A DNA stretch of 32,134 nt from positions 1-32,134 of the forward strand of contig CAMFJT010000038.1 in assembly GCA_945957125.1 (NCBI GenBank), read 5' to 3'. Position 1 is the stretch's first letter, and the number at the start of each line of letters is the position of its first letter. A model generated the notes under the pieces. That model was not told the origin of the DNA and did not search any database. It worked only from the letters and a program-made list of their open reading frames with translations. This document shows, piece by piece, positions 1 through 8,464 of the stretch. The DNA comes from an uncultured Rhodospirillales bacterium. GTDB taxonomy: Bacteria; Pseudomonadota; Alphaproteobacteria; Reyranellales; Reyranellaceae. Both the position numbers and the translations under genes were made by a program.

Positions 1-274
1 GCTGTTCGCCGACCCGCAGCATCCCTATACGCTGGGCCTGCTGGGCTCGATCCCGCGGCTCGGCAGCGACGGCGACGAGCGGCTGACCGCCATCGAGGGC
101 ATGGTGCCCAATCCTTTCGCCCTGCCCGCCGGCTGCCGCTTCAGCCCGCGCTGCCCGCTCGCCGACGTGCGCTGCCGCGAGCAACCCCCGGGGCTGAACG
201 AGATCGCGCCCGGCCATCGCGTCGCCTGCTGGAAGGCGCCGCTCGACCGGACACTGGCGCTGGCCGCCGAATGA
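1..274 (+). CDS. dppD: Dipeptide/oligopeptide ABC transporter ATP-binding protein, C-terminal fragment (DppD-like)
   Basis: Only the last 90 or so codons are in the window (reading from base 2); the gene begins outside it. The visible part is the C-terminal oligopeptide/dipeptide extension of peptide-transporter ATPases: it opens with [15 protein letters not shown] and has the paired-cysteine stretch [14 protein letters not shown] that follows the ATPase core in DppD/OppD. The stop overlaps the start of the next gene by four bases (ATGA), so the two are translated as one unit. By family knowledge it would power peptide or other solute uptake together with the next ATPase, two permeases and a binding protein, none of which are visible here. 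The exact substrate cannot be told; many relatives carry opines, glutathione or nickel rather than peptides. Confidence 0.9.
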   Translation, partial: LFADPQHPYTLGLLGSIPRLGSDGDERLTAIEGMVPNPFALPAGCRFSPRCPLADVRCREQPPGLNEIAPGHRVACWKAPLDRTLALAAE

Positions 275-1350
275 GCGAGCCCCTGCTCTCCGTCGCCGGC
301 CTCGCCAAGCACTTCCCGGTGAAGCGTGGCGTGGTGTTCCAGAGCGCCGTCGGCACGGTGCGCGCCGTCGACGGCCTCAGCTTCGACGTGGCGCCCGGCG
401 AGACGCTCGCGCTGGTCGGCGAATCGGGCTGCGGCAAGTCGACGACCGGCCGCATGATCCTGCGCCTGATCGAGGCCAGCGCGGGGACGATCCGCTTCGC
501 CGGCAAGGACGTGCGCGCGCTCGACCGCCGCGCGCTGCGCGACCTGCGGCGCGACATCCAGATTATCTTCCAGGATCCCTATGCCTCGCTGAACCCGCGC
601 CTCACCGTCGGCCAGGCGCTGGCCGAACCATTGCGCCTGCACGGCCTCGCCTCGGGCGCGAAGCTGCGCCAGCGCATCGATGCGCTGCTCGGCGAGGTCG
701 GGCTGTCGCCGTGGCACGCGCTACGCTATCCGCATGAGTTCTCCGGCGGCCAGCGCCAGCGCATCGGTATCGCCCGCGCGCTCGCCTCCGAGCCGAAGCT
801 GATCGTGTGCGACGAGCCGGTCTCCGCGCTCGACGTGTCGATCCAGGCCCAGGTCATCAACCTGCTGCAGGACCTCAAGCATCGGCGCGGGTTGAGCTAC
901 ATCTTCATCGCCCACGACCTCGCCGTGGTCCGCCACATCGCCGACCGGGTCGCGGTGATGTATCTCGGCCGGATCGTCGAGATCGCGCCCAAGCGCAAGC
1001 TGTTCGCCGGGCCGCGCCACCCTTACACCCAGGCGCTGCTGTCGGCCGTGCCGGTGCCCGACCCGACCGCCAAACGCGCCCGCATCCGGCTGGCCGGCGA
1101 CGTCCCCAGCCCGCTCAATCCCCCGCCGGGCTGCCACTTCCACACCCGCTGCGCCTACGCCAAGGACCGCTGCAAGGTCGAAGCGCCGCCGCTGCGCTCC
1201 CTTAGCGGCTCTGGCGCCGACGACGGCGCCAGCGTCGCCTGCCACTTCGCCGAGACGATCGTGCCACCGCCACTGGTGCCGGAGGACGACCCGCCCTACG
1301 CCGCCCGGCTGGCGGCATTGCGGCGCGCGAACGTATCCGCAACGACGTGA
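271..1350 (+). CDS. dppF: Dipeptide/oligopeptide ABC transporter ATP-binding protein (DppF-like)
   Basis: This 359-residue cytoplasmic ATPase is the second nucleotide-binding subunit of a peptide-type ABC importer. Visible motifs in order are Walker A (GESGCGKST), the Q-loop in [13 protein letters not shown], the ABC signature ([15 protein letters not shown]), Walker B ([11 protein letters not shown]), the H-loop in FIAHDLAVV and a C-terminal oligopeptide domain starting [12 protein letters not shown]. The start overlaps the previous gene's stop. An oddity lies near the C-terminus: between PPLRSLS and SVACHF, where relatives normally have a short loop, there is a Gly/Asp-rich stretch encoded by a perfect inverted repeat (1211-1232). 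It follows 14 bases identical to part of the intergenic repeat just downstream. Length and motifs otherwise fit a working protein. Confidence 0.93.
   Translation: MSEPLLSVAGLAKHFPVKRGVVFQSAVGTVRAVDGLSFDVAPGETLALVGESGCGKSTTGRMILRLIEASAGTIRFAGKDVRALDRRALRDLRRDIQIIFQDPYASLNPRLTVGQALAEPLRLHGLASGAKLRQRIDALLGEVGLSPWHALRYPHEFSGGQRQRIGIARALASEPKLIVCDEPVSALDVSIQAQVINLLQDLKHRRGLSYIFIAHDLAVVRHIADRVAVMYLGRIVEIAPKRKLFAGPRHPYTQALLSAVPVPDPTAKRARIRLAGDVPSPLNPPPGCHFHTRCAYAKDRCKVEAPPLRSLSGSGADDGASVACHFAETIVPPPLVPEDDPPYAARLAALRRANVSATT
1211..1232. repeat. Perfect inverted repeat inside the dppF C-terminus
   Basis: Nine-base arms (CTGGCGCCG / CGGCGCCAG) around ACGA. The 14 bases running into it (1201-1214, CTTAGCGGCTCTGG) are identical to 1407-1420, part of the intergenic palindrome after the gene. 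It may be an in-frame trace of a repeat element; this is inference. Confidence 0.55.
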
Positions 1351-1354
1351 GATA

Positions 1355-1438
1355 GGCTGGGAGCGCGGCTCTCCAGAGCCGCTCTTTCTTCGGTTTGCCA
1401 TATCCTCTTAGCGGCTCTGGAGAGCCGCGCTCCCAGCC
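1355..1438. repeat. Long palindromic repeat, family A copy 1
   Basis: Two perfectly complementary 29-base arms (1355-1383 and 1410-1438) surround a 26-base loop. Each arm is itself nearly palindromic (GCGGCTCTCCAGAGCCGC). The element starts five bases after the dppF stop and could act as a transcription terminator or mRNA-stabilising hairpin between the peptide and Liv operons. Related copies are at 6322-6359 and 22279-22360. It is a REP-like mobile palindrome by appearance; no T-run follows, so a classic intrinsic terminator is not shown. Confidence 0.9.
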
Positions 1439-1525
1439 CAGCGAAAGACGCTCGAAGTCCCACATACCCGCTCGGCTTTTTTGCGGCTAGGATGCCGAGA
1501 CGAATCAATATCAAGTGCGTTGTGT

Positions 1526-1532
1526 AAGGAGG
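1526..1532 (+). promoter_or_regulatory. Strong ribosome binding site for the Liv binding-protein gene
   Basis: AAGGAGG lies four bases before the ATG at 1537, a near-consensus Shine-Dalgarno. It fixes the start and fits the high expression usual for binding proteins. The upstream 1439-1525 stretch probably holds the promoter, but I cannot point to a convincing -35/-10 pair. Confidence 0.8.
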
Positions 1533-1536
1533 AAAC

Positions 1537-2775
1537 ATGGTCTCTCGGAAGATCGGACGCCGCGGCGTCCTGGCGACGGGCGCTGCCGGCCTGGTAGCCG
1601 CACCGTGGGTTGCGGGGGCGCAGGCCAAGACCCTGCGCATCGGCATGCAGAGCATCATCTCCGGGCCGATCGCCCTGCTCGGCACCTCCTCGCGCAATGC
1701 GCTGATGATGGAGCAGGACCGAATCAACGCCGCCGGCGGCTTCCTCGGCCGGCCGATCGAGTTCGTCTTCCGCGATTCCAAGGGCCAGCCGCAGGAAGCC
1801 GCCCGCGTGGCGCGCGAGCTGGTGAACAGCACCGGCTGCGAGCTGCTGGTCGATGCCGAGGCCTCCTCCGCCTCGTTCGCCGTGCAGGAGGTCGTGCGCG
1901 ACCTGGGCGTCGCCTGCCTGCATACAAACAGCGAGACCTCCTCGCTGACCGCCGATCCCAAGATCCGCGCGCCCACCGCGTTCCGGGTCGCCCGCCAGGG
2001 CGTGCACGATGCCGTCGCCGGCAGCCTCTACCTTGCCGATTTCGCCACCGCGAAGAAGCTCAACAAGTGGGCGACCTGCTCGCCCGATTACGCCTACGGT
2101 CGCGATACGACGGCGCAATACCTGCAGTTCCTCAAGCAGTTCAAGCCGGATGTCGAGGTCATCACCGAAGCCTGGCCGAAGCTCGGCCAGCCCGACTTCA
2201 CGGAGGTCATCACCAAGCTGATCCAGGCCAAGCCGCAGGCGCTGTTCTCGCTGCTCTATGCCGGCGATCTCTCGGCGTTCGTCAACCAGGCCAGCGTCTA
2301 CGCGCTGTTCTCGCAGATGACGATGGCCACGCCCAACGTCGACTATCCGGTCATGGCCGCGATCAAGCAGCTCCCCGCCGGCATCCAGTCGGCGACGCGC
2401 TATGTCGAGACCTTCCCCGACGTGCCCGAGAACAAGGCGTGGGGACAGGCCTATCTCAAGCGCTGGAACGAGCGGCCGACCAACTGGTCGTGGCAGAACA
2501 CGGTGGCGATGCAGTTCTACGAGGAGGCCATCAAGAAGGCCAACTCGCTCGACGGCAAGGCGCTGGCCGCGGCGCTGACCGGCATGAAGATCAAGACGCC
2601 GTTCGGCGCCGACGGCACGATCACCATGCGCGAGGACCACACCACGGTCGGCTACGCGCTAGGCTGGGGCCAGACCACGCCGAAGGAGCCGTTCATCATC
2701 GACATCAAGCCCGCCGACTGGGGCAAGATCGTCGAGATGGAAACGGAGTGGAAGAAGCAGCAGAAGTACATCTGA
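1537..2775 (+). CDS. Branched-chain amino acid-type ABC transporter substrate-binding protein
   Basis: This 412-residue periplasmic binding protein of the Leu/Ile/Val receptor family (type 1 fold) captures the ligand for the Liv transporter encoded just downstream. The N-terminus has a signal region with charged residues (RKIGRRG) and a hydrophobic stretch ending in AGAQA, compatible with Tat or Sec export. The mature part starts KTLRIGMQSIISGPIALLG, typical of the family, and NAAGGFLGRPIEFVFRDSKG is the conserved early segment. Length is normal. Despite the Liv name, many alphaproteobacterial relatives bind aromatic acids, amides, urea or short-chain acids, and the ligand cannot be read from sequence. 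The gene is first in a five-gene operon and has the strongest ribosome binding site, with a palindrome between it and the permeases. Confidence 0.92.
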   Translation: MVSRKIGRRGVLATGAAGLVAAPWVAGAQAKTLRIGMQSIISGPIALLGTSSRNALMMEQDRINAAGGFLGRPIEFVFRDSKGQPQEAARVARELVNSTGCELLVDAEASSASFAVQEVVRDLGVACLHTNSETSSLTADPKIRAPTAFRVARQGVHDAVAGSLYLADFATAKKLNKWATCSPDYAYGRDTTAQYLQFLKQFKPDVEVITEAWPKLGQPDFTEVITKLIQAKPQALFSLLYAGDLSAFVNQASVYALFSQMTMATPNVDYPVMAAIKQLPAGIQSATRYVETFPDVPENKAWGQAYLKRWNERPTNWSWQNTVAMQFYEEAIKKANSLDGKALAAALTGMKIKTPFGADGTITMREDHTTVGYALGWGQTTPKEPFIIDIKPADWGKIVEMETEWKKQQKYI

Positions 2776-2808
2776 CGAGGTAGACCCTCTCCTCACTTCC
2801 CTCATGTT

Positions 2809-2900
2809 CCTCTCCCCCGCGAGGGGGAGAGGCTAGGAGAGGGGGTTGCAGGCGATGTGCGCAACCCCCTTTCCCAACCTCTCCCCCAAGCGGGCGAGAG
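2809..2900. repeat. Nested palindromic repeat inside the liv operon (family D)
   Basis: Three pairings are visible. A 10-base-arm hairpin lies at 2809-2832 (CCTCTCCCCC / GGGGGAGAGG). A second pairs GGGGGTTGC at 2841-2849 with GCAACCCCC at 2861-2869. A third C-rich block, 2878-2900, resembles the first half. It fills most of the gap between binding-protein and permease genes. Such hairpins can protect the upstream mRNA and lower downstream expression; that role is inferred. Confidence 0.8.
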
Positions 2901-2916
2901 GAGAAAGAATAGGTCG

Positions 2917-3816
2917 ATGGATTTCGAGGCTCTCGCCGCCTGCCTGACGACGGCCGCCTGCGTGGTCACCCAGACCACCAGCGGGTTGATCGTCGGCATG
3001 CTGCTCTTCCTGGTCGCCGCCGGCGTGACCCTGATCTTCGGCGTGCTGAAGGTCGTGAACTTCGCCCACGGCACCTTCTACATGCTGGGCGGCTACGTCG
3101 CCTATTCGACGCTTAACGTCACCGGCAGCTACACGGTCGCTGTGCTGGCCGGCGCGCTCGCCATGGCGGCATTCGGCGTGGTGTTCGAGCGGGCGCTGAT
3201 CTCGCGCGTCTACGGCTCCAACGTGCTGATGCAGCTGCTGATCTGCTACGCCGTGGTGCTGATCTTCGACGACCTCGTGAAGATCGTGTGGGGCCCCGAG
3301 TTCCACGCCATGGGCATGCCGCCCGCCTTCCAGGTGCCGCCGCTGTTCATCGCCGGCGGCGTGGTGCCGCCCTTCTATGCCGTGCTGATCGCCATCGCCG
3401 CGCTGATCGCCATCGTTCTCGGCCTCGGCCTCTCGCGCACGCGGCTCGGCAAGACGGTGCGTGCCGCCGCGATCAATCCGCAGATGGTCTCGGCGCTCGG
3501 CGTCAACACCACGCTGCTCTTCGCCATCGTGTTCGCCATCGGCGGCGGCCTCGCGGGGCTGGCCGGCGCGCTCGCCGCGCCGGTACGCTCGCTGTCGCCC
3601 GGCATGGGCTTCTCGATCCTGATCGAAAGCTTCATCGTGACGGTGATCGGCGGCATGGGCTCGATCGCCGGCGCCCTGGTCTCTGCCCTGCTGATCGGCA
3701 TGGTGCGCGGCTTCGGCACGATCGGCTTTCCCAAGTTCACCGACGGGCTGATCTACATCGTCATGATCGCGATCCTGCTGACCCGCCCGCAGGGACTGTT
3801 CGGGCGGCGCCAATGA
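2917..3816 (+). CDS. livH: Branched-chain amino acid ABC transporter permease LivH
   Basis: This 299-residue inner-membrane protein is one of the two channel subunits of the Liv-type importer. I chose the ATG at 2917 (MDFEALAACLTT), preceded by the purine-rich GAGAGGAGAAAG; an in-frame start at 2857 would translate the palindrome and is unlikely. It has about eight hydrophobic segments. Family-typical stretches are TLIFGVLKVVNFAHG near the N-terminus, and GIAGLAG-type glycine runs (IGGGLAGLAGALAAP) with VTVIGGMGSIAGA in the C-terminal half. The end, LLTRPQGLFGRR, is the usual LivH tail. It is followed 10 bases later by livM. Length is normal and nothing is odd. Confidence 0.94.
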   Translation: MDFEALAACLTTAACVVTQTTSGLIVGMLLFLVAAGVTLIFGVLKVVNFAHGTFYMLGGYVAYSTLNVTGSYTVAVLAGALAMAAFGVVFERALISRVYGSNVLMQLLICYAVVLIFDDLVKIVWGPEFHAMGMPPAFQVPPLFIAGGVVPPFYAVLIAIAALIAIVLGLGLSRTRLGKTVRAAAINPQMVSALGVNTTLLFAIVFAIGGGLAGLAGALAAPVRSLSPGMGFSILIESFIVTVIGGMGSIAGALVSALLIGMVRGFGTIGFPKFTDGLIYIVMIAILLTRPQGLFGRRQ

Positions 3817-3826
3817 GGATCGAGCG

Positions 3827-4791
3827 ATGAGTGGCCGTCCCGCCCTGCGCGACGCGTTGATCGCGCTCGCCGCCCTGGTCGTGATCCTGGCGATCCCCTT
3901 CTTTCACCGCAGCCCCGCCTTCGAGGACTTCGTCATCCGCGTCAGTGCGATGGCGCTGTTCGCGACCTCGCTCAACCTGCTGGTCGGAACCACGGGCATG
4001 GTCTCGTTCGGCCATGGCATGTTCTACGGCTTCGGTGCCTACGCTTTCGGCCTACTGATGCAGATGACCGATCTCAGCCTGCCGGTGGCGGCGGTCCTGG
4101 CCGTGGCAATGACCACGATCGCGGCCCTCATCGTCGGCGCGATCTGCGTGCGGCTGGGCTCCGACTACTTCGCCTTCGTGACGCTCGCCTTTCAGATGCT
4201 GTTCTACAGCATCATCATCTCCTGGCAGAGCCTGACCGGCGGCGACCAGGGGCTGCGCGGCGGCATCCCGCGGCGCGAGATCTTCGGCTTCGAGCTCGCC
4301 TCGCAGCTCCATCTCTACCAGTTTTGTGCCGTGGTCGCCGTGCTCGGCCTGCTCGCCCTGCGCCACGTCACGGAAAGCCGGTTCGGCCGCACCCTGCGCA
4401 TGATCCGCGATAACGAGCATCGCGCCGCCTTCCTAGGCGTGGTGCTGTGGCGCGCCCGGCTCGGCGCCTTCACCTTGGCCGGCGGCTTCGCCGGGCTGGG
4501 CGGCGTGCTGGCGGCGCTGTTCGTGTCCGGCGCCTATCCCGAGCTGGCCGACTGGCCCAACTCGGGCCAGGCGATCTTCGCCGTCATGCTGGGCGGCATC
4601 GGCAGCTTCCTCGGGCCGACGCTGGGCGCGATGATCCTGCTGGCGCTGAACGATGCGGTCACGCGGGTCACCGAGTATCACGGCCTGGTGCTGGGCCTGG
4701 TGATTCTGATCAGCGCGCTCGGCCTGCGCCGCGGCGTGCTCGACTATCTGAGGCTGATCCGCTCGCGGCGCGCCCCGTCGGGAGAATCCCG

Positions 4792-4795
<4 letters not shown>
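3827..4795 (+). CDS. livM: Branched-chain amino acid ABC transporter permease LivM
   Basis: This 322-residue multi-spanning inner-membrane protein is the partner channel subunit to LivH. Family marks are SLNLLVGTTGMVSFGHGMFYG near residues 50-70, the central loop SLTGGDQGLRG, the cytoplasmic coupling segment FGRTLRMIRDNEHRAAFLGV, and VMLGGIGSFLGPTLGA near the C-terminus. The start follows livH by 10 bases, with GAGGATCGAGCG as ribosome binding region. The stop overlaps the livG start by four bases (ATGA), indicating translational coupling. Length is normal for the family. Confidence 0.94.
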
Positions 4796-5573
<778 letters not shown>

Positions 5574-5577
<4 letters not shown>

Positions 5578-6284
5578 GCGATTTGCTGCGCGCCGAGAAG
5601 CTCAGCGCCTACTACGGCGCGAGCCGCATCCTGTTCGACATCGATCTCGCCCTGGCCGAGAAGCGCACGCTCGCCCTGCTCGGACGAAACGGCGCGGGCA
5701 AGAGCACGACCATGAAGACGCTGGCCGGCGTCCTGCCGGCGCGCGGCGGGCGCATCTTCTTCGCCGGCCGCGACATCACGACGGCGCCAGCACATGTCCG
5801 CGCCCAGCTCGGGCTGGCCTACGTGCCCGAGGACCGGCAGGTCTTCCCCGAGCACACCGTCGAGGACAACCTGCTGATCGCGGCGAAGCCCGGCCCGGGC
5901 GGACGGGTCGACTGGACCGTGCCCCGGGTGTGGGAGACCTTCCCCCTGCTCACCCGGCTACGCGCGCGCCAGGCCGGCCGCCTGTCGGGCGGCGAGCAGC
6001 AGCTCCTGGTGATCGCGCGCGCGCTGATGGGCAATCCGCTGGTCCTGCTGCTCGACGAGCCGAGCGAGGGCTTGGCGCCGATCGTGGTGGCGTCGATCGG
6101 CAAGGTCGTGCGCGAGCTGGGCGCCAGCGGCGCGACAATCCTGTTGGCCGAGCAGAACATGCATTTCTGCCTGCGCATCTCCGACGACACGGCGGTGATC
6201 GACAAGGGCCAGATCGTCCACCGCCAGGACGCCAAAGGCCTCGCCGCCAACGCCGAGATCCGCCGCCGCTACCTGGCTATGTAG
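5574..6284 (+). CDS. livF: Branched-chain amino acid ABC transporter ATP-binding protein LivF
   Basis: This 236-residue cytoplasmic ATPase pairs with LivG. The ATG at 5574 overlaps the livG stop and gives MSDLLRAEKLSAYYGASRIL, the usual LivF start. Motifs are Walker A GRNGAGKSTT, the Q-loop region YVPEDRQVFPEHTVEDNL, signature LSGGEQQLLVIARAL, Walker B LVLLLDEPSEGL, and an H-loop position occupied by Gln/Asn in LLAEQNMHFCL, as is normal for LivF. It is the last gene of the operon; a perfect palindrome at 6322-6359 follows and separates it from the convergent acyl-CoA dehydrogenase. Confidence 0.94.
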
Positions 6285-6321
6285 CGATCCACACGCGTTC
6301 AGAGCTTGTGAATTTATTCAT

Positions 6322-6359
6322 CGCTGGGAGCGCGGCTCTGGAGAGCCGCGCTCCCAGCG
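6322..6359. repeat. Palindromic repeat, family A copy 2 (between convergent genes)
   Basis: Perfect 18-base arms (CGCTGGGAGCGCGGCTCT and its complement) around GG. It lies between the stops of livF and the convergent acyl-CoA dehydrogenase gene, so a hairpin would form at the 3' end of both transcripts and may serve as a bidirectional terminator. It shares its arm sequence with the elements at 1355 and 22279. Confidence 0.9.
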
Positions 6360-6375
6360 GCATGACATCAAGCTC

Positions 6376-7542
6376 TCAGTACGAGCGCGGCAGGCCGAGC
6401 ACGTGCTCGGCGACGAAGTTGAGGATCATGTTGGTCGAGATCGGCGCCACCGTGTAGAGGCGGGCTTCGCGGAACTTGCGCTCCACGTCGTATTCCTCCG
6501 CAAAGCCGAAGCCGCCGTGGGTCTGCACGCACATCTCGGCGGCGGCCCAGGCTGCTTCCGAGGCCAGCATCTTGGCCATGTTGGCTTCCGCGCCGGCATT
6601 GATGCCGGCCTCGAACATCGCCGCGGCCTTGCGCACCATCAGGTCGGCCGCCTCGATCTGCGTGTAAGCGCGCGCGATGGGATACTGCACGCCCTGGTTC
6701 TGGCCGATCGGCCGGCCAAACAGCTTGCGCTCCCTGGCGTAGTTCACCGCCCGGTCGAGGAACCAGCGACCGTCGCCGATGCACTCCGAGGCGATCAGCA
6801 CGCGCTCGGCGTTCATGCCGCTCAGGATGTAACGAAACCCCTGCCCTTCCTCGCCGATCAGGTTCTCCGCCGGCACCTCCATGTCGTCGAAGAAGACCTC
6901 GGTGCTGTTGTGGTTCATCATGGTGCGGATCGGCTTGATGGTGAGGCCCTTGCCGAGCGCCGCGCGCATGTCGACGAGGAACACCGACAGCCCGTCGGTG
7001 CGCTTCTTCGCCTGTTCGCGAGGCGTCGTGCGGGCGAGCAGCAGCATCAGGTCGGAATGCTCGGCGCGGCTGGTCCATACCTTCTGGCCGTTGACGACGT
7101 AGGTGCCGTTGTCCTTCTTCACCGCCGTGGTGCGCAGGCTGAGCGTATCGGTGCCGCTGGTCGGCTCGGTAACGCCGAACGCCTGCAACCGCAGCTCGCC
7201 GGTGGCGATTCTGGGCAGGTAGCGCTCCTTCTGCTCCTTGCTTCCGTGCCGCAGCACGGAGCCCATGATGTACATCTGCGCATGGCAGGCGGCGGCGTTG
7301 CAGCCCGCCTTGTGAATCTCCTCCAGCACCGCGCTCGCCGCCGAGATGCCGAGGCCCGCGCCGCCATATTCCTCGGGGATCAGGATCGACAGCCAACCTG
7401 CCTCGGTCAACGCCTTGACGAACTCTGTCGGATAGCCGCGCTCGCGGTCGAGCTTGCGCCAATAGCTGCCGTCGAACTTCAGGCAGAGCGCCCGGACGGC
7501 GTCGCGGATCTCGGGATGGGTCGGCGCATAGGGATTTTCCAT
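6376..7542 (-). CDS. Acyl-CoA dehydrogenase
   Basis: This 388-residue flavoenzyme should introduce a trans-2 double bond into an acyl-CoA and pass electrons to electron-transfer flavoprotein. I chose the ATG at 7542 (MENPYAPTHPEIRDAV); a start 12 codons upstream would overlap the preceding gene. The order is the usual one: an alpha-helical N-domain with IPEEYGGAGLGISAAS, the beta-domain flavin motif VTEPTSGTDTLSLRTTAV and VNGQKVWTSRAEHSDLML, and a C-terminal helical domain with QTHGGFGFAEEYDVERKFRE, where the glutamate of the EYDVER segment is the expected catalytic base. Substrate length or branching cannot be told. It begins 10 bases after the D-glutamate cyclase-like gene and is probably co-transcribed. 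The Liv operon and the later acyl-CoA synthetases make a role in short- or branched-chain acid catabolism plausible. Confidence 0.92.
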   Translation of the reverse strand: MENPYAPTHPEIRDAVRALCLKFDGSYWRKLDRERGYPTEFVKALTEAGWLSILIPEEYGGAGLGISAASAVLEEIHKAGCNAAACHAQMYIMGSVLRHGSKEQKERYLPRIATGELRLQAFGVTEPTSGTDTLSLRTTAVKKDNGTYVVNGQKVWTSRAEHSDLMLLLARTTPREQAKKRTDGLSVFLVDMRAALGKGLTIKPIRTMMNHNSTEVFFDDMEVPAENLIGEEGQGFRYILSGMNAERVLIASECIGDGRWFLDRAVNYARERKLFGRPIGQNQGVQYPIARAYTQIEAADLMVRKAAAMFEAGINAGAEANMAKMLASEAAWAAAEMCVQTHGGFGFAEEYDVERKFREARLYTVAPISTNMILNFVAEHVLGLPRSY

Positions 7543-7552
7543 GGCGGCGAAC

Positions 7553-8464
7553 CTAGTCCGCCGCCACACCCCACGCAATGCGACGCAGCTCGGCGATCAG
7601 CGCGGCGTGAATCTCGGGGGGGAAGCCGTCGACCGTGGGCTCGTTGCGCGCCGTGACGCCGTCGACGGCACCCGACTTCTCGACGATGGCACGTGTCACG
7701 GCGAGGTCGCGCTCCGCCGTCAGGAACCTGGCCAGCGCCGGCGACCAGGACTCGTGCACCACCGCAAGCGCCGCCATCAGCCCGTAGGCACCCCAGTTCG
7801 ACACGCCTGCCACGACGAGATGGTCACAGCCGGTGATGCAGGCGATCCGCTCGCCGTTCGGCACGGTAGCGGCGATCAGCCCGGCCGGCAGCTTGCCCAT
7901 GCCGATCTCGTTGCCGCCGTCACCGACGCCGATCCTCACCCAGGGCGCGGCCGTGAAAAGGTCGTCGAGCGGCGCCGTCCACGGCGAGACGTCCACGCCC
8001 CGCATGTTGCGCGGCCGACCGTCGGGGCTGAGGCCGCAGCGCTCGATCGCCACGGCGTGGCTGAGGCCGGCCGCGCGCCAGGCCGCCGCGACACGCTCGA
8101 TGCCCGGCCGGTCGACGACGCCGACCTCGTCGACGGTCACGTCCATGCCCGTCGCGTGCACCGCCGCGCGCACGGCGTCGGCGCACGGCGAATCGACGGC
8201 GATGCGGACAGCGACGCCGCAGGCGGCGAGCGCGGCGGCGAGCAGCGCGGTACCGACCGGCCCGTCGGTCTCGGGCGCCGCCACTTCGCCGCGCGGCACG
8301 AAGAAGCCGGTGATGAGCCCGACGCTCGTGGCGCCGGCGAGCGACCGCGCAGCCGCCGCGAGCTCGCCCCGCGTGGCGTCGATGAGGGCCTGCGTGCCGC
8401 GGCCGACGTCGCGACAGACCTGCGCCTCGATGGCGGCCAGGGCGCTATTTTTCCTTGGCGACAT
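7553..8464 (-). CDS. D-glutamate cyclase-like protein (DUF4392 family)
   Basis: This 303-residue protein is related to the bacterial and C-terminal mitochondrial D-glutamate cyclase domain, which converts D-glutamate to 5-oxo-D-proline. Visible features are an N-terminal SVGLITGFFVPRG, a segment ETDGPVGTALLAAAL, the glycine-rich IGVGDGGNEIGMGKLP and TGCDHLVVAGVSNWGAYGL, all recognisable in this family. No signal peptide or membrane segment is seen, so it is cytoplasmic. The start at 8464 lies inside the end of the adenylate cyclase gene (20-base overlap). Coupling of a D-glutamate-metabolising enzyme to a cyclase and an acyl-CoA dehydrogenase has no obvious meaning. The enzymatic assignment rests on family resemblance. 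Confidence 0.78.
   Translation of the reverse strand: MSPRKNSALAAIEAQVCRDVGRGTQALIDATRGELAAAARSLAGATSVGLITGFFVPRGEVAAPETDGPVGTALLAAALAACGVAVRIAVDSPCADAVRAAVHATGMDVTVDEVGVVDRPGIERVAAAWRAAGLSHAVAIERCGLSPDGRPRNMRGVDVSPWTAPLDDLFTAAPWVRIGVGDGGNEIGMGKLPAGLIAATVPNGERIACITGCDHLVVAGVSNWGAYGLMAALAVVHESWSPALARFLTAERDLAVTRAIVEKSGAVDGVTARNEPTVDGFPPEIHAALIAELRRIAWGVAAD

Noticed and set aside
1355..1438. A CRISPR array or tandem repeats among the palindromes
   Set aside because: Copies are single or paired inverted units scattered over 30 kb, with no regular spacers and no cas genes.
6322..6359. Classical rho-independent terminator
   Set aside because: The hairpin is strong but lacks a following T-run on either strand, and the same sequence recurs as a repeat family, so it is listed as a repeat with possible terminator function.
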